Assembly (NCBI GenBank): GCA_963751245.1 | Contig: CAVVTR010000009.1 | Span: 124,001-188,000, forward strand | Reading direction: 5' to 3' | Source: CAVVTR01 sp963751245 | GTDB taxonomy: Bacteria > Acidobacteriota > Thermoanaerobaculia > Thermoanaerobaculales > Thermoanaerobaculaceae | DNA length: 64,000 nt | Shown: piece by piece, positions 8,819 through 17,699 of the stretch | Layout: each line of letters starts with the position of its first letter | Numbering within the stretch: position 1 is the first letter of the stretch | Notes under the pieces: generated by a model | The model's database searches: none | What the model saw: only the letters and a program-made list of their open reading frames with translations | Told to the model about the DNA's origin: nothing | Program-made: the position numbers and the translations under genes

Positions 8819-10087
8819 CTACATCGAGGCGTCCTGGACGATGAGCCAGCGGCCGCCTTCGCGGTGGAAGACCAGGAGGGTGAGGCCGGTGGCGCTGGTG
8901 CCGTCGGCGCGGGTCAGGGTCCAGCGCGCCACCACGCTGGCGCCGTGGATGCGCGACGGCACGGCGTCGCCGAGGATGGTGACCTCGGGGCCCCAGACGT
9001 CGCGCAGCTCGAGCGGCTCCAGGGACAGATCGCCCATGGCGTCCCGGGTCGGGTAGCGCGTGCGGTAGCGGTCGAGCACGGCCTGCCGGCCACGGGCGAG
9101 GCCCGACGGAGTGAGGAAGACGGCGTCGTCGGCGTAGACGGCGCAGAACGCCTCGAGGTCGCCCCGGTTCCAGGCCGCGGCCTGCTCCTGCAGGAGGTCG
9201 GTCACGGCGGCCCGGACCCGCTCGCTCTCGCGCTGGTGGGCGATGCGGTGCCAGAGCGATCCGCCCAGGCGGTCGACGTACTCGGGAGCCTCGGTGAGGG
9301 CCGGATCGGCCATGACCTCGTCGGCGGTGGCGAAGCGGTACCCGCGGGCCTCGAGCCAGGTGAAGAGGGCGTCCCACTGGGCGGCGCCCACGGCGTTGGC
9401 GTGGAGCAGCAGGACCTGCGGCACGACGCGGCCGAACAGCCCGTCGCCGAGCCGGGCCTGGGCCTCCACCTCGGTGCGCAGCGAGCGCTGGTAGTCCTCG
9501 CCGATGCGCGCCAGGGCGGCGGTGTCGCCGGCCGCGGCGGCGCCGACCCAGTCCTTCTCGAACGACCAGTCCTGGGTGTCGATGGTCACCGGCAGGGCGC
9601 GCTGGCCGGAGGAGGCGAGGGCGGCGCGCACGGCGTCGAGCTTGGCGGCGGTGTCGCCCTCGCGCAGGTATGGGTAGCGGAAGAAGCGCAGGGTCCGCGC
9701 GCGGTCCGCGAGGAAGCCCGCGAGCCCGGCGCGGCCTGCCTCGACGTCGGCGAGGTACGCGCCGGCCGTCGTCTTCGACAGGTCCAGGTGGGTCGCCGAG
9801 TGGTTGCCGAGCTCGTGCCCTGCGGCGAGCCACCGCTCGAGGATCGCGCGGTCGCGGGGGTTGGCGACGTGGCTCCAGATGACGAACCCCACGGCCTCGA
9901 CGTGGTGCTTCGCGAGGGCGGCGAGGAGGCCGTCCGTGACGCGGTCGCGGTCGGCACGGGCGGTGTGGAGGGCGCCGCCGGCCACGGGAAGGTCGTCCAC
10001 CGTCACGAGCAGCGGCCGGCCCGGTTGCGCCGCCGCGGCGGCGGCGGCGAGCAGCGCGAGGACGAGGGTGGCGGCGAGGGTTCGCAT
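8819..10087 (-). CDS. Secreted polysaccharide deacetylase (CE4) fused to a SnoaL/NTF2-like domain
   Basis: 422-aa exported protein with an Ala-rich signal peptide (1-20). The NodB/CE4 domain spans about residues 24-265: catalytic Asp pair DD at 31-32, the metal-binding HSATH motif (His96, His100), and RFFRYPY near 134-140, which contains the conserved Arg. A second domain (about 290-422, starting LLQEQAAAWNRGDLEAF) matches the DUF4440/SnoaL NTF2-like fold, usually a small-molecule binding or catalytic cup. The CE4 part should de-N-acetylate a glycan in the periplasm or outside. The start at 10087 has GGGAGGATT close upstream. It is divergent from the creatininase gene. Confidence 0.85.
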   Translation of the reverse strand: MRTLAATLVLALLAAAAAAAQPGRPLLVTVDDLPVAGGALHTARADRDRVTDGLLAALAKHHVEAVGFVIWSHVANPRDRAILERWLAAGHELGNHSATHLDLSKTTAGAYLADVEAGRAGLAGFLADRARTLRFFRYPYLREGDTAAKLDAVRAALASSGQRALPVTIDTQDWSFEKDWVGAAAAGDTAALARIGEDYQRSLRTEVEAQARLGDGLFGRVVPQVLLLHANAVGAAQWDALFTWLEARGYRFATADEVMADPALTEAPEYVDRLGGSLWHRIAHQRESERVRAAVTDLLQEQAAAWNRGDLEAFCAVYADDAVFLTPSGLARGRQAVLDRYRTRYPTRDAMGDLSLEPLELRDVWGPEVTILGDAVPSRIHGASVVARWTLTRADGTSATGLTLLVFHREGGRWLIVQDASM

Positions 10088-10225
10088 CAATCCTCCCGGA
10101 GCGCCCCGGCGGGGACGCGTCCGGCGGCACCGTAGCACACGGCGGACGGCCTTCCGGGTCCCGGCGGCGGCGTAGAATCGTGCACCGGGCGCGGCGGCGG
10201 GGCCGCGGCGCCGGAGGAGGCTGCC

Positions 10226-10972
10226 GTGAAGACTATCCGCATGGAGGAGATGACCTGGCCCGACATCCGCGAAGCGATGGATGCGGGGTTCACCACCGCG
10301 GTGGTGGCCATCGGCTCCACCGAGCAGCACGGGCCCCACCTGCCCACCATGACCGACGCGCGCATCGGTGACGAGCTGGCGCACCGGGTGGCGCTCGGGC
10401 TCGGCCACGCGCTGCAGGCGAGGACGGTGCCCCTCGGCGTCTCGGAGCATCACCTGGCGTTCGGCGGGACGCTGTCCCTGCGGCCGGAGACGCTGCGGAT
10501 GCTGCTCACGGACGTGGTCTCGAGCCTGGCGCGTTGCGGCTTCCGCCGCATCGTCCTGCTTCCCAGCCACGGCGGCAACTTCGCCACGGTCCGGCAGGTC
10601 GTCGACGAGGCGAAGGAGACCGTGCCCGGGGTCGAGGTGGTGGGGTACACGGATCTCATGGCGTTCTCGGGGTTCCTGAACGAGGAGTCGGCCGCCTTCG
10701 GCGTGGCCGCCGAGGCGTCGGGGGCCCACGCCGGCGAGAACGAGACGTCGATGATGCTCGCCCTCGAGCCCGCCCTGGTGCGCACCGACCGGTTCGCCTC
10801 CGGCTACCTGGGGCCCCTCGGCGAGGCCGAGGCGAAGACGGTGTTCGAGCAGGGGATGACCGCTCTCACGCCCAACGGCGTGCTCGGCGACCCCCGCGGC
10901 GCCACCGCGGCACGGGGCGAGGCCTACCTCGAGCGCCTCGCCGCCATGCTCACCGGGGCCGTCGCCCCGTAG
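10226..10972 (+). CDS. Creatininase-family metal amidohydrolase
   Basis: 248-aa protein of the creatininase/MftE family, which hydrolyse cyclic amides, formamides or peptide-derived substrates using two metal ions. Metal and catalytic motifs are in place: GSTEQHGPHLP (Glu33, His35), Asp44, SEHH (75-76 region), LLPSHGGN near 112-118 and GAHAGENETS (His168, Glu171). Length is normal. GGAGG lies about 9 nt before the ATG. There is no neighbouring mycofactocin or riboflavin gene to specify the substrate, so only the family is assigned. Confidence 0.9.
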   Translation: MKTIRMEEMTWPDIREAMDAGFTTAVVAIGSTEQHGPHLPTMTDARIGDELAHRVALGLGHALQARTVPLGVSEHHLAFGGTLSLRPETLRMLLTDVVSSLARCGFRRIVLLPSHGGNFATVRQVVDEAKETVPGVEVVGYTDLMAFSGFLNEESAAFGVAAEASGAHAGENETSMMLALEPALVRTDRFASGYLGPLGEAEAKTVFEQGMTALTPNGVLGDPRGATAARGEAYLERLAAMLTGAVAP

Positions 10973-11002
10973 GGACGGCTCCGGGCTGCGCGGGTCGGCC
11001 CG

Positions 11003-12142
11003 TCAGATGGGCTCGGCGAAGGCGTCCGCGATGGAGCCGGCCAGGCCCTCGATGGAGTAGAGCTTGGTGGCGAGGTTGCGCACCTGGGCGAGGGGGGCGG
11101 ACTTCACGAACATGGTCCGGGCCAGGCGGCGCGACTCGTCCTGGATCTTCTCGACGCGGATGCGCCGCCGCTTCACGTAGAAGGCCAGGGCCCGCCCCAC
11201 GGAACGGGCGTCGGTGCGGGACAGCTCGTCGGCGAGGACGGCGGCGGACTCCATGGCCATCGAGGCGCCGATGCCGGCGGTGGGAAGGAAGCCGGCGGCG
11301 GCGTCGCCCAGCAGGACCACCCGGCCGCGCGTCCACTCCTCGGAGCGCACGTCGGACAGGCGCCAGAAGAACATCGCCTCGTGGTCGTCCGGTATGGCCC
11401 CGAGCCAGGTGTCGACCATGCCGCCCATGCCGGCGAAGCGCTCCCGCAGCCGCTCCCGCCGTCCCGGGCCGGGCTGCTCGAAGCCGCCGTCCAGGGGGGC
11501 CCCTGCGAAGATGCCGGCGCCCTCCCGGGTGGGGTAGGCACCCACGAACCGGCCGGTGCCCCAGTGCTCGACGAAGGTCTGGGACGGCACGGCGTCCAGG
11601 CCGGCCCACCAGACCCAGCCCCCCCAGCCGGTCTGGAAGGCGGAGGGCGCGCCGAAGAGCAGCTCCCGCACGCGGGAGCGCTGGCCGTCGGCGCCGACCA
11701 CGAGATCGAAGGCTCCGCGGGAGCCGTCGCTGAACACCGCCTCGACCTCGTCGCCCCTGTCCTCGAGGGCGTCGAGGGCGGTGCCGAGACGCACGGAGGC
11801 GCCGCCGAGGGCGCCGTGGAGGAGCTTCACGAGCTGCGGCCGGGTGCAGCTCAGGTTCGGACCGTACTCCTCGGCGACGCGCTCCATCGACCACTGCTTG
11901 ACGATCTCGCCCCGGTCGTCGCGGACCTCGTAGCGCCGCCCCTCGATGCACTGGGCGGCGAAGCGCTCGTAGAGGCCGAGGCCGTGGAGCACCCGGTAGC
12001 CCAGCGGCCACAGCCCGAGCATGTAGCCGGCGTGGCCGAGGTCCGGCGCCCGCTCGACGACGGTGGCCCCGGCGCCGCGGTGGTCGAGGAGCGCCGCCAG
12101 CGTCAGGCCGCCGATCCCCGCGCCAACGATCAGGACCCGCAC
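11003..12142 (-). CDS. FAD-dependent monooxygenase (PHBH family)
   Basis: 379-aa group A flavoprotein monooxygenase. The N-terminal Rossmann fingerprint VGAGIGGLTLA binds the ADP part of FAD, GADGQRSRVR is the DG motif that contacts FAD and NAD(P)H, and VVLLGDAAAGFLPTAGIG is the GD motif. The family hydroxylates or epoxidises aromatic and polyketide-type substrates, but the substrate here is unknown. It ends at residues rich in charged helices without a membrane anchor. It converges with the creatininase gene and lies 3' of a truncated VOC gene on the same strand. Confidence 0.9.
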   Translation of the reverse strand: MRVLIVGAGIGGLTLAALLDHRGAGATVVERAPDLGHAGYMLGLWPLGYRVLHGLGLYERFAAQCIEGRRYEVRDDRGEIVKQWSMERVAEEYGPNLSCTRPQLVKLLHGALGGASVRLGTALDALEDRGDEVEAVFSDGSRGAFDLVVGADGQRSRVRELLFGAPSAFQTGWGGWVWWAGLDAVPSQTFVEHWGTGRFVGAYPTREGAGIFAGAPLDGGFEQPGPGRRERLRERFAGMGGMVDTWLGAIPDDHEAMFFWRLSDVRSEEWTRGRVVLLGDAAAGFLPTAGIGASMAMESAAVLADELSRTDARSVGRALAFYVKRRRIRVEKIQDESRRLARTMFVKSAPLAQVRNLATKLYSIEGLAGSIADAFAEPI

Positions 12143-12209
12143 GACGGCTCCCGGTCGGCGGTCCGCAGCAGCGCCGGCGCGTCGCCGCCGCCGGCCGGGG
12201 CTTTCGGGC

Positions 12210-12503
12210 TCAGAGCAGGTCGAGCTGCCACGACAGGCCGAAACGGTCGCTGACCCAGGCGAATTTCCTGGCGAAGCCGAAGTCGTCCGCGGGCGTCAGC
12301 ACCTCGCCGCCGTCCGACAGCAGGTCGAACGCCCGGTCCAGCTCCGCTTCGCTCTCGCACTCGACGAAGAGGGGGAGCAACGGCGTGAACGTGAAGGGAT
12401 GCTCCGCGGGGCTGTCGAAGCAGATCAGCGGCCGGACACGGTGGGGTCGGCCCGCTCGATCGGCTCCCTGGAACATGAGGAAGGGCGTGACGGCGTGTGC
12501 CAA
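12210..12503 (-). CDS. VOC-superfamily protein (PhnB-like), internally shortened
   Basis: 97-aa protein from TTG at 12503 (GGGAGG about 8 nt upstream). It opens with the PhnB-type VTPFLMFQG, then jumps to PLICFDSPAEHPFTFTP and continues through FVECESEAELDRAFDLLS to WVSDRFGLSWQLDLL. Full-length relatives have about 35-40 more residues between the opening strand and the CFDSP strand, covering the first helix and strands of module 1. The protein therefore looks internally deleted and may not fold or may need a partner. The full family is often annotated as a glyoxalase-like or 3-demethylubiquinone-methyltransferase-like protein; no function can be given here. Confidence 0.65.
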   Translation of the reverse strand: MAHAVTPFLMFQGADRAGRPHRVRPLICFDSPAEHPFTFTPLLPLFVECESEAELDRAFDLLSDGGEVLTPADDFGFARKFAWVSDRFGLSWQLDLL

Positions 12504-12605
12504 TCGCGAACCTCCCGGCTCACCCGGCGTGCGGCGCCGTTCCTCTACCAACGGCGGGGGCCTCGCGACTCGCCCGCGCCGGCGGCCGTGAGGCTTTCCG
12601 CCGGC

Positions 12606-13430
12606 TCATTCGGGCTCGTAGGAGAAGGTGAACGGGGTGCGGTCCCGGCCGAAGTTCACGGTGACCACCGTCCGGTAGTGGTTGGAGATGAGGACGTCCG
12701 TCGACATCTCCCGCCCTCCCCAGGACACCACCATGCGATGTCTGCCGGCAGGCAGGTGCGTCATGTTCATGATGGGGTCCCGCTTGTCCCTGACGTTGCC
12801 CAGGATGCTGACCGTGCATACGATCGGAGTCGAGAGCACGCGGAGGGACCCCTCGCCCTCGTAGTAGACGTCGACCTTGCCGTTGAGGAGGTCGCCGCGG
12901 ACGGTGATGTCCGTGCCGGGCTCCATGTCGATGGTCGTGGAGATCGGCTCCTTCCCCGGCCGGTCGAAGGCGATGGTGTGACGGCCGCGAAGGAGCGATC
13001 CGACGGTCAGGAACGGCACGGTCTTCGCCTCGCGCTTGCCGTCGATGGCGACCGTGCAATTCTGCGGGGCCGAGGTGATGGTGAGCTTGCCGACGACCTC
13101 GCTCTGGTCGGGCTTGTCGGGTTCCCGATCGACGTGGATGCCCCCCAGGATCGGCACAAACTTCCGGACCTTGACCTGGATCGGGAGCTTCGTGATCTCC
13201 ACGGCGAACCCCTGGGGAAGACAGCCGGGCTTGTCGACCCTCACGGTGTGCTTGCCCTCGGGCACGTTGGCGAGGAACAGGCCGTCCTCGTTCGTGTTGG
13301 TCGTGCCCACGAGCTGACCGTCGAGGTAGACGTGGAGGCCGGGTTCGCAGGTGACCTGGATGTCCCCGGCGAGGGCGACGGCCGGCAGGCCCAGGGCAAG
13401 AAGCAGAACGAGCAGGCGGGCTGATCTCAT
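12606..13430 (-). CDS. Secreted PEGA-domain protein
   Basis: 274-aa protein with a classic signal peptide (MRSARLLVLLLALGLPAVAL, cleaved near residue 22). At least two PEGA-type beta repeats are visible: GLHVYLDGQLVGTTN followed by VPEGKHTVRVDKPG, and CTVAIDGKREAKTVP followed by LRGRHTIAFDRPG; a third, weaker one is near STPIVCTVSIL and LPAGRHRMVVSWGG. PEGA domains are extracytoplasmic and commonly mediate cell-surface or protein contacts. The start at 13430 has GGAGG immediately upstream; longer in-frame starts lack a signal sequence at the end. It lies downstream of the pseudokinase-TonB fusion on the same strand, 232 bp away. Confidence 0.8.
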   Translation of the reverse strand: MRSARLLVLLLALGLPAVALAGDIQVTCEPGLHVYLDGQLVGTTNTNEDGLFLANVPEGKHTVRVDKPGCLPQGFAVEITKLPIQVKVRKFVPILGGIHVDREPDKPDQSEVVGKLTITSAPQNCTVAIDGKREAKTVPFLTVGSLLRGRHTIAFDRPGKEPISTTIDMEPGTDITVRGDLLNGKVDVYYEGEGSLRVLSTPIVCTVSILGNVRDKRDPIMNMTHLPAGRHRMVVSWGGREMSTDVLISNHYRTVVTVNFGRDRTPFTFSYEPE

Positions 13431-13662
13431 GCATCCTCCGCAGGTGCCGGCCAGAGGCCGTGGCCGGCGCCGTAGCCGGCACGGACCGTGCCGGTCTCCC
13501 AAACCGCTTGCCGCGCCGGCAGGCCGGGGACCCCTCCGGGACCGCTCGTCCCCGTCCCTGCTGGAGCTTGAGCCACCCGCGATCATAGCGCAGGCGGGGC
13601 CGGACTTTCCGCGCCCGCACGCCCGGGCCGCTGGCCGTCCACGGCGCGGTCCGGGAACTCCG

Positions 13663-15534
13663 CTACCTCAGGCGGAACGTGACGTCCACGGCGAGGGAGA
13701 CCTCCACCGGCGTGCCGTCCAGGGTGGACGGCGCATAGCGCCAGTGCTTCACCGCCTCCACCGCGGCGCTGGTCAGCCCCATGGGGAGGCCGCGCAGGAC
13801 GGTGACGTCCTTGACGTTCCCCTCCTTGTCGAGGACGCACCGGAGCGTGACGACGCCCTCGACGCGGGCGCGACGGGCCAGCGCCGGGTAGGCCGGAGGG
13901 GCTCCCGAGACGAGCCTCGGCGGGGCGTCGAGACGCGTGGCGTCCACGGGGCCCGTCACGCGTGCCGTCGGGGCCGGGGGCGGCGCGGGTCGGGAGGTGG
14001 CGACCGGTACGGCCGCCGGAGCCGGCACCGTCTCGCCCGCCGCGGGCCCGGGGACCGTGGCGCTCCCCGGCACTGAGGCGGGCTGGAGAGCGGGGGTCTG
14101 CACCACCGGGGCGAGGGTGGGGACGGCGGAGTCCACGGCGGGCCTGGGCGGCGCGGACCCGGCCTGGGCCCGCTGCTGCTCCACCTTCTTGAGCTCCTCC
14201 TCGCTCCGCCGCTGCTCCTCCTCCCGCGCGGCGATCCGGCGCTGCAGCGCCTCGCGCTGCTGCCGCTGGGAATCGCTCGTGGTCGCCGTGCTCCCGTGCT
14301 TCTGCTGCTGGGCGAGCTCCTGGCGAAGCTTGTCGGTCTCCTGCTTGCTGCGGCTGAGCTCGTCCCGCAGCTGCGCTTCCTTCTCGGCGAGCTGTCTCGT
14401 GACCTCGGTCTGGATCAGGCCGGCCACGTCGGGCTGGGGCGGGGCGGAGGAGCGCCCGACGAGCAGGTAGCCGATGGCTCCGAGCAGCACGACGACGGCT
14501 CCCAGGGCCGCGAACAGGCCGGTCTTCGAGGAGCGTGGAGCGGGGGCGGGCGCGTCGTCCGGCACCCTGCGGGCCCGGTAGTACGCCCCCGCATCGAGGG
14601 CCTTCTCGTGCTGGAGGGCGCGGTCCTCCTCCTCGATCTCCTGGCGGTACAGGTGGTCCATGAACAGGGCGAGGCTGAAGGTGGTGGGTGCATAGACCCC
14701 GCCGTAGAGCAGCTTCTCCAGGTCCTTCTTGAGGTCGGGCGCGGACGGGTAACGGTCGCCGGGCCGGTCCGCCAGCGCCCGCCGGAGCACGGCGAGAACG
14801 TCGGCGGGCACGGCGCCCTCACCGAGCGCGAGCTCGGGAGCCGCCAGCGCCGCCGCCCGGGCCGCCGCCTCGACGGGGAGGGGAGCGCCGCACAGGAGAT
14901 GGTAGAGGACGGCGCCGAGCGAGTAGACGTCGCCGCGCCGGCTGGCAGCGTGGGTCTGGAGGACCTCCGGCGCGAGGTAGGGCGCCGCGAGCTCCCTCAC
15001 CGGCTCCCGGTCCAGGTTGGCGAGCAGCCCCTCGGCGAGGCCGAACCCCGCCACCATCGCCTCGCCGTCGTTGCCGACCACGACGAGCTCAGGGACGAGG
15101 AAGCCGTGGACGAGCGGTTCGCCGTTCACCCCCTGCGCGAGCGCGGCGCACAGGGCGGCGGCGAGCTTCTCGACGAGGAGGAGCGCGTTCCCGGCGGTGA
15201 CCGGCTGCTGCTCCCGCGCGACCCTGGAGAGGAGCTGATCGAGGGGGGGGCCGGGGACGTAGTCGAAGGCGAGGCACGGGACTCCGTCGGCGGTGGTGAG
15301 CGCAGCGTTGCGCACCACGTTGGCGGACTTCAGCGTCTGGGCGAGCTGCCTGACCAGGGGAGCGCCGGCCGCGATGGCCGCGCCGTCGAGGCCGGGCCCG
15401 TCGAAGCGGCGCAGCCACACGATGCGCTTGAAGCCGGTGGGCTCGAGCTCGCCGGCGCGCCAGAGAGTACCGAGGGCGTCCGCGGAGCGCTGTTTGAGAA
15501 GGAGGAAATCCCCCGCTGCAGCATAGGTTTCCAT
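13663..15534 (-). CDS. Pseudokinase - transmembrane - coiled-coil - TonB C-terminal fusion
   Basis: 623-aa single-pass membrane protein. Residues 1-275 have a protein-kinase-like fold: APE at 188-190 and DVYSLGAVLYHLLCG at 202-216 are intact, but the catalytic HRD is replaced by VHGFLVPEL (142-150) and DFG by AGFGLAE (162-168), so phosphotransfer is unlikely. A membrane helix spans 339-359, a Glu/Gln-rich coiled coil 365-455 and a Pro/Ala-rich linker 460-535. Residues 540-623 form a TonB_C domain (PAYPALARRARVEGVVTLRC ... AVEAVKHWRYAPS). The layout puts the pseudokinase in the cytoplasm and TonB_C in the periplasm. ATG at 15534 is chosen; GTG at 15576 is a possible longer start. It is divergent from the ABC exporter operon. 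Confidence 0.88.
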   Translation of the reverse strand: METYAAAGDFLLLKQRSADALGTLWRAGELEPTGFKRIVWLRRFDGPGLDGAAIAAGAPLVRQLAQTLKSANVVRNAALTTADGVPCLAFDYVPGPPLDQLLSRVAREQQPVTAGNALLLVEKLAAALCAALAQGVNGEPLVHGFLVPELVVVGNDGEAMVAGFGLAEGLLANLDREPVRELAAPYLAPEVLQTHAASRRGDVYSLGAVLYHLLCGAPLPVEAAARAAALAAPELALGEGAVPADVLAVLRRALADRPGDRYPSAPDLKKDLEKLLYGGVYAPTTFSLALFMDHLYRQEIEEEDRALQHEKALDAGAYYRARRVPDDAPAPAPRSSKTGLFAALGAVVVLLGAIGYLLVGRSSAPPQPDVAGLIQTEVTRQLAEKEAQLRDELSRSKQETDKLRQELAQQQKHGSTATTSDSQRQQREALQRRIAAREEEQRRSEEELKKVEQQRAQAGSAPPRPAVDSAVPTLAPVVQTPALQPASVPGSATVPGPAAGETVPAPAAVPVATSRPAPPPAPTARVTGPVDATRLDAPPRLVSGAPPAYPALARRARVEGVVTLRCVLDKEGNVKDVTVLRGLPMGLTSAAVEAVKHWRYAPSTLDGTPVEVSLAVDVTFRLR

Positions 15535-15630
15535 GTTTTCACCCGCCTCGCATGGAGTCTCGTTCGAACGTATCACTCGCCCGCCTCCGGGTCAACGCCG
15601 CCCGGCCTGCCCGGGGGGCGGGGCGCGTTC

Positions 15631-15659
15631 TTGTCCGGAGGCCGTGCCCCTGCAATACT
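15631..15659 (+). promoter_or_regulatory. Putative sigma-70 promoter of the ABC exporter operon
   Basis: TTGTCC (15631-15636), a 17-bp spacer and AATACT (15654-15659), each matching 4 of 6 consensus positions, lie 65 bp before the adaptor-protein ATG. The spacing is ideal but the boxes are weak, so this is a tentative call. Confidence 0.35.
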
Positions 15660-15723
15660 TCACACGCCTTTGACGCGGGGAGCTCAGGGTGTTGCGGGTG
15701 ACGCCGCGGGGAGGACGTGAAGG

Positions 15724-16956
15724 ATGGACGACGAGAACGGATCGCAGCGCCCCGACCTTTCGGCGCTGAGGATCGAGGAGAGAGCGCGCGGCGGCGACGG
15801 GCGCGGCCCCTGGCGCCTGGCGGCCGCGGCGCTGGCCGTGGTGGCGGTGGCCGCCGTGGTTCTCCTCGCCGCGCGGGGGAGGAGGCCCGAGGTGGAGGTG
15901 GCCGCCGCCCGGCCGGCGGACGCCGAGGTCGCCGCCACCCTGCTCAACGCCAGCGGGTACGTGACCCCCAGGCGGCGGGCCACGGTGGCGGCCAAGATCA
16001 CGGCGCGCGTGGTCGACGTGTACGTGGACGAGGGCATGACCGTCGCGCAGGGCCAGCTCCTCGCGCGGCTCGACGACTCGGACGCGCAGCGCCGCCTGGT
16101 GGCGGCGCGGGCGGCGCGCGACGCCACCGCCGCGGCGATCGGGACCCTGGAAGTGAGCCTCGCCAACGCGGAGCGCGAGCTCCGGCGGCAGGAGAGCCTC
16201 GAGAAGAAGGGGTTCTCCACCGCCCAGGAGCTCGACCTCGCGCGGACCTCCGTGGACAGCTTCCGCGCCCGGATCGACGAGACCAGGGAGCAGGTCCGGG
16301 CGGCCGACGCCCAGATCGCGGTGGCGCAGCAGGACGTCGACAACTGCACGGTGCGCGCCCCGTTCGCCGGCGTGGTGGTCTCCAAGGACGCCCAGCGGGG
16401 CGAGATGGTGTCGCCGATCTCGGCGGGGGGCGGCTTCACCCGGACCGGCATCGCGACGATCGTGGACATGGCCTCGCTGGAGATCGAGGTGGACGTCAAC
16501 GAGGCGTACATCGCGCGGGTGCTGCCGGGCCAGAAGGTCCTCGCGACCCTGGATGCGTACCCGGACTGGAAGATCCCCGCCCATGTCCGTACCATCATCC
16601 CCACGGCGGACCGGCAGAAGGCGACCGTGAAGGTGCGCATCTCCTTCGAGAAGCTCGACCCGAGGATCCTCCCCGACATGGGTGTCAAGGTCGCCTTCAT
16701 GGCCGAGGAGGGTCCGGGAGCGCCGGCGCCGCGGGCGGTCGTCCCGGCGGACGCGGTGCGGGACGACGGCGGCCGCCGGGTCGTGTTCGTGGTGCGGGAC
16801 GGCACGGTGGAGAGGCGGGCGGTGACCCTCGGGGAGACCCGGGGGGCCGACGTGGACGTGATGGCGGGGCTCGCGCCCGGCGAGCAGGTGGTCGTCAAGG
16901 GTCCGGCGGACCTGCGCGACGGTGAGAAGGTGGCGGTGAGACTGGGCCGGCGATAG
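15724..16956 (+). CDS. Periplasmic adaptor (HlyD/MacA-like) of an ABC efflux system
   Basis: 410-aa membrane-fusion protein. One N-terminal membrane helix (31-50), a barrel-sandwich lipoyl half (ASGYVTPRRRATVAAKITA ... VYVDEGMTVAQGQLLARL), a coiled-coil hairpin (about 118-205), the second lipoyl half (CTVRAPFAGVVVSKDAQRGE), then beta-barrel and membrane-proximal domains. It links the inner-membrane ABC pump to the outer membrane or a periplasmic client. GGGAGGA is about 8 nt upstream of the ATG. It is the first of four tightly spaced genes (adaptor, ATPase, two permeases), an arrangement typical of MacAB-like exporters whose substrate cannot be inferred. Confidence 0.9.
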   Translation: MDDENGSQRPDLSALRIEERARGGDGRGPWRLAAAALAVVAVAAVVLLAARGRRPEVEVAAARPADAEVAATLLNASGYVTPRRRATVAAKITARVVDVYVDEGMTVAQGQLLARLDDSDAQRRLVAARAARDATAAAIGTLEVSLANAERELRRQESLEKKGFSTAQELDLARTSVDSFRARIDETREQVRAADAQIAVAQQDVDNCTVRAPFAGVVVSKDAQRGEMVSPISAGGGFTRTGIATIVDMASLEIEVDVNEAYIARVLPGQKVLATLDAYPDWKIPAHVRTIIPTADRQKATVKVRISFEKLDPRILPDMGVKVAFMAEEGPGAPAPRAVVPADAVRDDGGRRVVFVVRDGTVERRAVTLGETRGADVDVMAGLAPGEQVVVKGPADLRDGEKVAVRLGRR

Positions 16957-16979
16957 GCGGCCGGCCCTGCGGAGGCGGC

Positions 16980-17699
16980 ATGGTCACGGTGGACGGCGGC
17001 GGCAGCGGCACGAGCCTGGTTCGGGTCCGCAACCTGGACAAGAGGTACCAGCGCGGCGGCGAGGAGCTCCACGTCCTCCAGGGCCTGAACCTCGACGTCG
17101 AGGAGAAGGAGTTCGTCGCCTTCATGGGGCCTTCCGGCTCCGGCAAGACGACGCTGCTCAACCTCCTGGGCGGCCTCGACGTTCCCTCCGCGGGAAGCAT
17201 CTCGGTGGCGGGCGACGAGATCACCTCGATGTCGGCGCGCAGGCTCGCCGCCTGGCGGGCCCGCCACGTGGGGTTCGTGTTCCAGATGTACAACCTCATC
17301 CCCGTCCTCACGGCGTTCCAGAACGTCGAGCTGCCCCTGCTCCTGACCCGGCTGTCCCGGGCCGAGCGGCGGGTCCACGTGGACACGGCCCTGGCCCTGG
17401 TGGGACTGGCGGACAGGCGGGACCACTACCCCCGCCAGCTCTCCGGCGGCCAGGAGCAGCGCGTGGCGATCGCCCGCGCCATCGTCACCGATCCGACGTT
17501 CCTGCTCTGCGACGAGCCCACCGGCGACCTCGACCGCAAGAGCGCCGACGAGATCATGGATCTGATCGCCAGGCTGGTCCAGGAGCACGGCAAGACGGTG
17601 CTGATGGTGACCCACGACCCGCGGGCCGCCGAGCGCGCACACTCGGTGCTCCACCTCGACAAGGGGGCGCTGGTCGAGGCGGCGGAGAGCGGGGCATGA
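16980..17699 (+). CDS. ABC transporter ATP-binding protein (MacB/LolD type)
   Basis: 239-aa nucleotide-binding subunit. Walker A GPSGSGKT at 50-57, Q-loop near 102 (FVFQMYNLIP), signature LSGGQEQRVAIARA from 154, Walker B FLLCDEPTGDLD from 174, and an H-loop in VTHDP near 209. The first 12 residues are a Gly-rich extension. It energises the two FtsX-type permeases that follow, in the mechanotransmission class of ABC systems rather than classical transport. Its stop overlaps the next ATG by 4 bp, so translation is coupled. Confidence 0.93.
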   Translation: MVTVDGGGSGTSLVRVRNLDKRYQRGGEELHVLQGLNLDVEEKEFVAFMGPSGSGKTTLLNLLGGLDVPSAGSISVAGDEITSMSARRLAAWRARHVGFVFQMYNLIPVLTAFQNVELPLLLTRLSRAERRVHVDTALALVGLADRRDHYPRQLSGGQEQRVAIARAIVTDPTFLLCDEPTGDLDRKSADEIMDLIARLVQEHGKTVLMVTHDPRAAERAHSVLHLDKGALVEAAESGA

